DNA from: Nannobrachium achirus
Taxonomy: Eukaryota; Chordata; Actinopteri; Myctophiformes; Myctophidae
NCBI GenBank assembly: GCA_963921795.1
Contig: OY997659.1
Span: 54,234,311 to 54,298,310, forward strand
Length of the DNA: 64,000 bases
Direction of reading: 5' to 3'
Position 1 is the first letter of the stretch, and each line of letters starts with the position of its first letter. The notes under the pieces are model-generated. The model searched no databases and was not told the DNA's origin. It was given only the letters and a program-made list of their open reading frames with translations. Positions 56,018-64,000 of this stretch are shown in pieces. Both the position numbers and the translations under genes were made by a program.

Positions 56018-56248
56018 AACTAATAGAGATGAGACGGTTGTGTGTCCTTTTGGTAGCTTTATTGACATCCACTCCACCTCTCCTGAGTGAACTGTCTGGA
56101 GCTGGAGTCTGGTGCAACGCACAGATCCTGGACCTGGTGAGACGTAGGAGGGGCCCGGACAGGAGTCAATCCACAGAGCCTGGTCCTTCCTTGCGCCAGA
56201 TTTCCTCTCCCAGTCTCGGCAGAGTAGTTCCAGAGTGGTGGAGTGAGT
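56018..56248 (+). other. U7 tail with signal-peptide-like ORF
   Basis: The ATG at about 56032 starts the same MRRLCVLLVALL frame, open to 56382. It reads LSELSGAGVW where the others have LSEMSGAGVW. Confidence 0.3.
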
Positions 56249-57060
56249 GGCCCTGTCTTTCCCTAATAGGACTGATCCTAGGTAGCTACTGGGACTTAAG
56301 TCGAGACTTGATCAACCCTGTCTTTGTCACCCAAGTGAGGGGTGAGACCCGAAACCCCGATGAGCTTGGGCTACATCACTGAGGATACATCCCAGGTGCA
56401 TGCATGCCATGTTTTCTTGAGCGGTGCAAACCGTAGCCTTTTTCCTCAGCGTTTTGCCATAGCAAAACGTGTGTGTGTGTGTAGCATAGCCTGTACATCC
56501 TAGACTCAAATCCTAGTCTGAAGACGTTAAGCACGACCACCGCTCACTTCACATTGGGTGTGATTTTTTTGTTACAACTGTGCGTTCTGACATTTGAAGC
56601 AAACCACCTGGTAACTCAAGCTGATCCAACCTACCTTGGAGTGGCCCTTGACAGGACACTATCCTTCAAGGAACATTTAAAGGGGACGGCAGCTTAAGGT
56701 CCAAGTCAAGAAATAACTGTTCTGTAAGTTCACTGGTGCAAAATGGGGGCGGCCGCTCCACCCTGCACACCTCAGCACTGGCCCTTGCATCTGCAGCAGA
56801 ATATTGTGAACCAGTCTGGTCCTGGTCATCCCACACACACACACACCATGTGGACACCCAGATCAACACTACCAGTGGTCCTGGTCATCCCACACACACA
56901 CACCATGTGGACACCCAGATCAACACTACCAGTGGTCCTGGTCATCCCACACACACACACCATGTGGACACCCAGATCAACACTAGCATGAGAACCATAA
57001 CCGGGCCATTTGTCTCAACACCATGCACTCCCCTGGCTGAAAGGTTTCTCAAATGGGGGT
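56249..57060. other. Array exit, non-coding
   Basis: Unit similarity stops at about 56274. Positions 56405-56575 are a dispersed repeat: the TTTTTCCTCAG(C/T)GTTTTGCCATAGC and GACCACCGCTCACTTCACAT stretches occur inverted at about 59610-59790. Positions 56818-56988 are a minisatellite of three copies (59, 57 and about 55 bp) starting GGTCCTGGTCATCCCACACA. No gene is seen. Confidence 0.6.
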
Positions 57061-57636
57061 CGCACTGAGGAGAGGCTTCTTGTCAGGGTCGGCCTTGAGG
57101 CCGTGGAAGCAGACCTCCTTCACTCCAAATGGCATCTTTTTCAGGCCTAGTCTCAGCTTCACTTCTCTGCACCTGTCCATCAAAGCAATGAGGTTTGTGT
57201 CATGGTCTTGATCGGCCTCCTCGTCTGTGTCCCCACCGGCCAACAATAAGGATATCGTCGGCTATAGGCTCGATCCCCGTCAAGCCAGCTAGCAGCTCAT
57301 GCTGCTTCCTCTGGTACAACTCCGGAGCAAATGACACACCGAAAGAGAGCTTCAGACAACGTTTTCTACCCCACTGTGTCCAAAATGTTGTCATCAGGCT
57401 GCTCTCTACATCCAAGCGGCACTGCAAGAACGCATCGCGTGCATCCACCAGTGTGAATATACGTGCCTTATAGGCAGCTTATACAGCACGTCATCCAATG
57501 TGGGCATCAGGTAATGGGATGGTTCCAGAGCTCGGTTGAGGGGCTTTGAGTCAATACAAAGCTTTCACTATGACCAGGTTGCTAATCCAGTCTGTGGGTT
57601 GAGTGACTGTGGTTAAGTGCCCATCCTCTTCGTATC

Positions 57637-57696
<60 letters not shown>

Positions 57697-57940
57697 CCTT
57701 TATTATCCCAAGGGGGACATTCAAGCTGCACTTTAACAGCTGCCTTGAGGGCCACTGGAACATTCCTGGGAGCACACTGAACCAGTGCCACGGTGCTGTC
57801 CAGCTCAAAGTGAACGGGCACAACATTTCATGGTAGGTGCTGACAAGATGCTCTGTAGTCAGGACCCCCTTCCTGCAGTGCTCCACCCACTCATTCTACT
57901 GTACTTCTGCACTATGGATGCCCGGTGAAGTTCGTTAGGC
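57061..57940 (-). mobile_element. Gypsy RT fragment right of the array
   Basis: RT core 57448-57200 (DARDAFLQCRLDVESS, IADDILIVG), thumb 57246-57061, N-terminal RT 57886-57551 with a 15-repeat GATA tract (57637-57696). No LINE or ADAM10-like gene follows, so this is a partial eighth unit or the ancestral element. Confidence 0.85.
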
Positions 57941-58106
57941 ACCACCAGACTTCTCTGTCCTTCTCTGCACAGACGTTCAAAAACATCCTCGTCGCCACTG
58001 TAATATACTGGGACTCAATAACCAGACTTGGGTGAGCTCTCAAACATAGGTCTTTACTGGTACACTTCTCATGTAGAACTGAAACAGACAGCACACTTCA
58101 GAGGCT

Positions 58107-58322
58107 ACAAACAGGTGCAGGGGATAATAGTAATTAACACAGGTGTACAAACAGGTGCAGGGGATAATAGTAATTAACACAGGTGTACAAACAGGTGCAG
58201 GGGATAATAGTAATTAACACAGGTGTACAAACAGGTGCAGGGGATAATAGTAATTAACACAGGTGTACAAACAGGTGCAGGGGATTAATAGTAATTAACA
58301 CAGGTGTACAAACAGGTGCAAC
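58107..58322. repeat. 40-bp minisatellite, about five copies
   Basis: The unit ACAGGTGCAGGGGATAATAG plus TAATTAACACAGGTGTACAA repeats every 40 bp; the fifth copy has one extra T. Confidence 0.95.
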
Positions 58323-59300
58323 TAGGGTTCCTAATCAGCTGCTGTTCTACAACACAGTCACCCTATCACAGGGACACTTTACAAAAATAAAATACAAATA
58401 AAAAAATAACTACCTGAATTTACTACCTGTATTGTGAATGAAAAAAAAATGAATGAATGAATGAATAACCTGCTTAACAAAACCTGCTTAACAGACATTA
58501 GAAATAAAAAGGGACACAAAAAAGTGAAAAATAAAAATAAAGGCAAAAAAATACTTGAAACAGTATTGTGAATGAATGAATAAAAGAAATGAATGAATAA
58601 ATAAATACATAAATAAACTAGAAAGATGCAATTGGAAATTGCAGACGTGACTGCAGACGTGCCTGTGGTGTTAGCTCAATACTCGAGCTAACACCACTCC
58701 CATTGATTACCCATTGATTCTCCATTGATTCCTCCTCCCATTGATTACCCATTGATTATCTATTGAATCCCCTATTGATCCCCAATCCCATTGATTCCCC
58801 TCCCATTGATTCCCTATCAAAACCCATTCAAAAGAATAAATTCAAATAAAATAAAAATAAAAATAAAGTTGATCTATAATAAATAAAGTTTCCCCAGGAA
58901 TTATAAATAAATCAAATGAACTCTCCATTCCAGTGATTCCCTCCAGGGGGCGCCACTGTCCTCTCTCACACTGACTAACTCCATGGAAATAAAAACTAGC
59001 CTGCACTCTGCCGAGGTGCCAACTCGCACCTTGTGCACTCATGGCCATGTAACCAGTGGGGGACCACCATCTCCATCAACACCTGATATAACCTGACTTT
59101 ATTCTACAGTGGAGGACCCCCTGATATAACCTGACTTTATTCTACAGTGGAGGACGATATAACCTGAATTTATTCTACAGTGGAGGACCACCATCTCCAA
59201 CACCTAATATAACCCCACCTGACTTTATTCTACAGTGGAGGACCACCATCACCATCACCACCTGATATAACCCCACCTGACTTTATTCTACAGCAGGGGT
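58323..59300. repeat. AT-rich region with GAAT, CCCATTGATT and TGATATAACC repeats
   Basis: GAAT tracts lie at about 58450-58470 and 58565-58600. A perfect 12-bp hairpin (TGGTGTTAGCTC, loop, GAGCTAACACCA) lies near 58665-58695. CCCATTGATT-like decamers recur about eight times at 58708-58815. A 45-60-bp minisatellite with CTGA(C/A)TTTATTCTACAGTGG recurs five times at 59080-59292. No gene is seen. Confidence 0.75.
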
Positions 59301-59919
59301 TTTCAAAGTGGGTGACTGGGCACCCTGGGGTGGCTTGACGGCACTCCAGGGGTGCCACGAGATCATTTGATAATATTTGGAATTGGACACTTGAAAAAAA
59401 TATTTAGTATCATTGTAAACTTGAAGTACAAAGTTATGTTCAGTCAATTCTAACCAAAATGGCTGTTATCTCAACGTTTTCCTTGCATCATAATCACTAA
59501 AATATCGTCACTGTCGGGCAGAAACCTCGTACCTCCAAGTTTCAAATGTGTATGTCTTGGTAAAAAAAAATAAAAAAAAAAATAAAATAAAAATCCCCAG
59601 GACTACAGTGTGATAAAGAAATCACACCCAATGTGAAGTGAGCGGTGGTCGTGCTTGCATAACGTATTCAGACTAGGATATATGTCTAGGATGTAATTGG
59701 TGATGTAATACAGGCTACACACACACACATTGCTATGGCAAAACACTGAGGAAAAAGTGGCTACAGACACACGCACAGCCAATCTATAAAGCGGTTTACC
59801 ACCGCTCAAAAATAAAAAATATTTTTTTAAATAAAAATTATAATACGCACGAACACACGCACACACAAAGTACAAATACCTTAAAATGATCTAATCCAAC
59901 TCTCTAAAGGGCTAGTGAA

Positions 59920-59920
<1 letters not shown>
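59294..59920. other. Non-coding; hAT-like terminus and inverted dispersed repeat
   Basis: CAGGGGTTTTCAAAGTGGG at 59294 resembles a hAT terminal inverted repeat. Positions 59610-59815 are the inverted counterpart of 56405-56575. No coding sequence is seen. Confidence 0.45.

Positions 59921-59996
<76 letters not shown>
59921..59996. repeat. GT dinucleotide tract
   Basis: About 37 uninterrupted GT repeats, followed by a GGTGTT hexamer run. Confidence 0.98.
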
Positions 59997-59997
<1 letters not shown>

Positions 59998-60420
59998 TTG
60001 TGGTGGTGTTGGTGTTGGTGTTGGTGGTTCTGTGTGTTTCTTTATCCTGCATAGTGTGCAATCCTCACACTGTGTTTCATTGGTATGTGTGGGGCTAAAT
60101 ACAGGCTTTTCAAGAACCCACCCAATCTTCTCTGTTTAACACACGCACAAAACGCACCCTTAAACGGCGCCCCCGGTCCTGATTTTTCGCAGGCCTGCTT
60201 CCTGGGACCCCCCAATTCCCTCGGAACAAACCCCGTCCTTTTTGGTGTCCGGGAACAGCGGAACCAAAAAATTGACGAAATCCAGAGTTGAACTCCACAT
60301 GACCTCCAGAGAACGTGCTGTTGAGGGCATGGCATATGCAAATGAGCCATGTGCTTTTTATTCTAATTAGCCATGTGTTCCTGTGGGTCCGTGGACCGTG
60401 TCTATACTGCAGAGAACTAC
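59997..60420. other. Non-coding, nothing recognised
   Basis: A GC-richer patch (60150-60260) lies between AT-rich flanks. Short overlapping frames occur on both strands without recognisable domains. An octamer ATGCAAAT is present near 60333. Confidence 0.4.
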
Positions 60421-60800
60421 TCTGTTACTCTGTAATTCCAAATGTACTTGAGTAAAAGTAAAGTATTGGGATCAAGTACCAAAAGTATAAGTACAAAATG
60501 TTTGAAAATAGCAGATCTACAAGCTCACAACTTGTAGATCTGCTATTTTCAAATAGCTTTGGTATAAAATAGGGCTAAAGTGGTTTATGTATGTTTTATA
60601 ATATCATAATTTATATTTGCAAAGTAACTAGTAACTAACATTTTCAAATAATTGTAGGGGAGTAAAAGTACAATATTTGGATCCCAGATGTAGTGAAGTA
60701 GAAGTAAAAGTATTGGAAACTGGAAATACTCAAGTAAAGTACAAATATTATCAAAATTGTACTTGAGTCCTTTGTTACTTTACACCACTGACACTGTAAA
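60421..60800. repeat. Dispersed fish repeat rich in AGTAAAAGTA, with a perfect hairpin
   Basis: ACTTGAGTAAAAGTAAAGTA-type words recur at both ends in opposite orientation, and the block ends in TTACTTTACACCACTG, a style common in fish interspersed repeats. Inside it, 60501-60523 and 60531-60553 form a perfect 23-bp hairpin with loop CTCACAA. Diverged copies of the hairpin arm recur at 63199-63294. Confidence 0.65.
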
Positions 60801-62630
60801 TAATTGCAAAACAGTGCACATGTCTTATTTTAAGTTGTAAAGATATTTCTTATATTAAATTATGCTCTGCAGTGGCACAAGAGACTCCCAGTGTGGCAAC
60901 CCAAAGACAATAAAAGAGTATGGCCACAGCCAAGCGACCCTGGGTGGCAGGTGCCTTGACTTAGAGCTTGTACAGAGCGCTGACAGACATTGACACCAAG
61001 GCTTGTCCACCTGCATTTTGAGCTACAGTCTATGATTTTGAGAGGGGACGTAACAGTCTATAAACACAACACTAGACCTCTGTCTAAACACCTGAACGTG
61101 GCCATGGTGTCTTCTGGTCTGTGGAATGCAAAATAAGAGCACATTTTACCTATGCTGTTTGTACTGTTGCTACGCTTAAAAATGTAAAATAACAAGTGGA
61201 GACCATAGACATTCAATAATAGCTATGTAGGTATTTGGATTTGGAAATATTGAGGTACAGTATGACATTTTTTTATCTCACAGCCCCAGAAAGAAAATAA
61301 TTAAGTGTTCATTTGAGCGGTATATAGTTCCTATCATTTTATAATGGACAATTTACTTTTCGGGCAAGTGGGCATGACCTTTGGGCAAGTAGAACATGAC
61401 CTGTGCTACCCTTTTTCTTTTTTTACACATGCACTTTATAATAAAAGATGTTAAAAGAAAAATTCAAAGACTCTTATTCCCTTAATTCAAAGAAAAAAGA
61501 CATGAGAGAAATCAGAGTGTAATTTACTATATTTTGAGAGAGACAGACAAAAGTTAACAGTACAGAAAACATCCAATCCGTTTCATGGTTGGAGATCTCT
61601 CACAAGATGGTGGTCAGTAGCTGGTCAGACATTCGTATATAAATAATACAGTATATGACAGTTAGGTTCCTGTTAATATGACGAGGTTGCCACATCCATC
61701 AAAAACACGTGGGGGTCGTCCTAGTAGATTTCCACAAAGGCAGTTAAACTGTTGTTTTGGGGCCACAGTTGATAAGGCAGAGCGTCCTCATTTCCACCAG
61801 ACAGTGACCTGGCCTTGTGGGTGCAGGTGGCATGGCACAATATGGTATATTGATTGAATTCAATTATTTCTATCGATAAATAAACAAATCAAAACACTGA
61901 TGAAAGTAATTTCTTCAATAACACTTAAAAAAAAGGACCTGTAATTTTTCCATTAGGGTTAATGAGAACACACTGCATGTGTACTGTATATGTGTCTGTG
62001 CAAAAATTGTGTGCATACTTGTATTACTGTGTGTGATTCTGTAACTAACACTGTCCGAGTTGAGGGGAAACCTTGAAATGTAAAGGTTTGAGAAACACTG
62101 GTATAGACATTGAGCAATTGTCCTTAGGCTTACAATTAGTAATAGATTCAGCCCTGGGTTAGGATTACGATAAGGCATTCAAAGGTTAGATGTAGGGGTC
62201 AGGGTTAGCGTTATGTCTGATGTATACATGGGCAGCCTATAACTAAGGCTTTAGACTTAGGGGTTATAATGGCCCCCAAAAAAATAAATAAAATTGTCGT
62301 CCTAAAATATTATTGTCCAATAATCCTAGACTCTATGATGATGATGATGATGGTGACGGGCGATGCGGAGACGTGCGGGGACATCCAGATACGTAGGGTT
62401 CTTCAGGTCACCAGGCTTCCTCGGGTAGTTTTCCTACAGGCAGAGAACCGTAAATATGTAAATGTAAATATTACAACAGGACATCTGTGACAGTAGGTCG
62501 TTTTCAGCACTGTGCGGAGTTGCACCCCATATACGGTTGCATATACAGTGCTTTGATAATACCTTGCCACACCTTGTCTAGTTATGTGATTGTGAATATG
62601 AAATAGCCAATCTATTCGGGGTTATACAGG
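60801..62630. other. Non-coding, no gene recognised
   Basis: AT-rich single-copy-looking sequence. A hAT-like end AGGTTTGAGAAACACTG is at about 62084-62100. A GATGATGAT run lies at about 62336-62352. The open frames are short and show no domain. Confidence 0.45.
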
Positions 62631-63010
62631 GTCCTCCCTATGTTCCAGGTTCTATGTTCCCCACTTCCCCCCCAAAAAAGGTTCTATGTTCCCCACCCAC
62701 CCACCACCAAAAAAGGTATGTTCCCTGCCCAACCAAAAAAGGACTTATGTTCCCAATACCAATTCCCAATTTTCACAACTCAAATGCAGGGACATCTGGG
62801 CACTAAGAACATGTGGGCAATCCTAATTTAAGTGCCTACTCGTCCAGGTGCTCATAGTGCCCAGATGTCTCCACCCCTAAGTGCCCACTTTTCCAGGTGC
62901 CCACTCGTCCAAATGCCCACATTAACCTACCTAGTGCCCAGATGTCCAGGTGCCCACTCGTCCAGATGCGCCCAGTCATAACACAAATATGGTGCCCAGA
63001 TGTCCCTAGT
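62631..63010. repeat. Two low-complexity minisatellites
   Basis: GGTTCTATGTTCCCCAC-like copies with A/C-rich spacers lie at 62640-62760. GTGCCCAGATGTCC / AGGTGCCCACTCGTCCA copies lie at 62840-63010. Confidence 0.75.
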
Positions 63011-63026
63011 TCCCCCCTGACCTATT

Positions 63027-63027
<1 letters not shown>

Positions 63028-63108
<81 letters not shown>

Positions 63109-63127
63109 GGGGGGGGGGGGGGGGGGG
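63028..63127. repeat. GT tract followed by a long G run
   Basis: About 37 GT repeats run directly into GGGTGGGG and about 19 consecutive G. Frames through it (poly-CV or poly-HT) are artefacts of the repeat. Confidence 0.95.
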
Positions 63128-64000
63128 AGAGACATAGAACCTGGGGAACATAGGTACGGTCCCTCACATACAAATAATGAACACAACAATAACAGCCATT
63201 TGAAAATAGCTGATCTACAAGCTCAAAACAGTGTGAGCTTGTCCATCTGCCATTTTCACAATGTTGTGAGCTTGTAGATCTGCTATTTTCAAAACAATAC
63301 ACATCTTGCATGGGCAGAGATAGATGGAAATTAAATCATGTTATGCCCTTTTGCATCTGACTCTGAGCAGCAAGCTGAACCTAGAGGCTAGTTTCTGATA
63401 CATCATACAACCTCACTTATCCCCACTCCAAATGGACATTAAACATGTCACCTACTGTCCCATTTATTTACAACATCAATGACTCTCTAACCGAGGCATT
63501 TTTGGGATGTAAATGGCTATCCAGAAGCCTGTATGACTCCATTTAAGGTACATATACATAGACGCTAGCGAAACATGCTAACGGAGGCTAACAGACAAAC
63601 TTTATGATAGCTAAATGGAATCTGCACCAAATGCGTTATTTATAATTGTCAGGGCTTCACATAAGACCTGGCTGATAAAGACAGTAAACTTTGATGTGTT
63701 TAGGGCACTTGCCAATATTATATGATTTTATGAATTCTCCTCTCTTTGTGTGCCCTGTCACTTGGGCCATAATTAAATTAAAAAAAAGAAAAATAAGCAA
63801 CACATGCACTCCAAACTCATTTCGATTTCCTAACTAAGCCTTGGCTAATGAAAATGTTAACTTTGTTGATTTAGAAGCACTTACCAATGTGTTAATCCTC
63901 TGAGTACTGCACAAAATACAGAAGATGAGAGAACTCCATGAAAAAAGCACCAAAACGTCAGTTTTCTCCAGTCTTTATCTAACCCTCAGCAGATAAAAGA
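63128..64000. other. Non-coding, no gene recognised
   Basis: Contains three diverged arms of the GAAAATAGC(A/T)GATCTACAAG hairpin repeat (63199-63294). Two partly similar stretches lie around 63655-63690 and 63830-63870 (both with AAGCC/AGACCTGGCT-like words and AACTTTG). No ORF of interest is seen. Confidence 0.4.

Larger units (their letters stand above)
1..56248. repeat. Tandem array of seven ~7-kb units, each with an ADAM10-like gene
   Basis: The same ordered blocks recur seven times: non-coding head, minus-strand gypsy remnant, plus-strand LINE remnant, linker, promoter, hairpin, ADAM10-like gene and tail. Units begin at 1, 7132, 14231, 21347, 28054, 43654 and 51743. U1-U4 are 7131, 7099, 7116 and 6707 bp long and nearly identical base for base. 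U5 is 15.6 kb because of a Helitron and a TTAA element; without them it returns to about 6.7 kb. U6 carries a 0.68-kb insertion and a longer gypsy copy. U7 has lost the LINE and most of the gypsy. The same transposon remnants with the same junctions occur in each unit, so whole units were duplicated after those insertions. Confidence 0.95.

Noticed and set aside
58107-58322. Regular 40-bp direct repeats as a CRISPR-like array
   Set aside because: The units are contiguous with no unique spacers, in an animal genome: a minisatellite.
59915-60139. Open frame of alternating Cys-Val
   Set aside because: Translation of a GT microsatellite.
59294-62100. Possible 2.8-kb hAT element between CAGGGGTTTTCAAAG and TTTGAGAAACACTG
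   Set aside because: The flanking 8-bp sequences (TTCTACAG and GTATAGAC) do not match as a target duplication and the termini differ, so the two ends probably belong to different elements.
62897-63277. Open frames of Cys-Val or His-Thr runs on both strands
   Set aside because: Translation of the GT tract and G run.

Overview
The window looks like ray-finned fish (probably teleost) genomic DNA. It carries a mix typical of fish genomes: Ty3/gypsy and LINE remnants, a Helitron with a full transposase frame, TTAA-flanked DNA transposons, long GT tracts, GATA tracts and minisatellites. The repeated host gene is clearly related to vertebrate ADAM10. No bacterial-type gene organisation is present. 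The species cannot be named from sequence alone.

Positions 1-56248 are a tandem array of seven units of about 7 kb, counted from the shared block that begins GGCCCTGTCTTTCCC. The units start at 1 (U1), 7132 (U2), 14231 (U3), 21347 (U4), 28054 (U5), 43654 (U6) and 51743 (U7). The window opens at a unit boundary, so the array probably continues to the left. A complete unit holds, in order: a non-coding head with internal duplications and poly-C/poly-T tracts; a minus-strand gypsy pol remnant; a plus-strand LINE reverse-transcriptase remnant; a linker; a compact promoter with three TTACGTCA sites; a perfect 17-bp hairpin ending one base before the ATG; a single-exon ADAM10-like gene; and a tail with a small signal-peptide-like ORF.

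The ADAM10-like gene is the main interest. It encodes a 445-residue secreted protein: signal peptide, ADAM10-type prodomain and metalloprotease domain, then stop. The zinc-binding histidines are kept, but the catalytic glutamate of HExxH is asparagine in every unit, and the furin site and all downstream domains are absent. U1, U3 and U4 are intact and nearly identical. U2, U5, U6 and U7 are broken by different lesions. This looks like an expanded family of secreted ADAM10-like pseudoproteases, perhaps of retrocopy origin.

The array has also been reshaped by later events. U5 carries a Helitron (29316-36033) with duplicated 5' and 3' ends, whose transposase frame is broken by a single TGA. U5 also carries a 2.2-kb TTAA-flanked element (39250-41448) loaded with a 370-bp GC-rich satellite. 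U6 carries a 680-bp TTAA-flanked Looper/piggyBac-like element (43995-44674). Sister units supply the empty site for all three. U1-U4 share a pair of perfect palindromes inside the LINE that U5 and U6 lack. Together with other shared indels this shows U1-U4 are the younger end, and it points to replication template switching.

Positions 56249-64000 lie beyond the array. They hold one more gypsy fragment, several minisatellites, GT tracts, hairpins and dispersed repeats, and no convincing gene.
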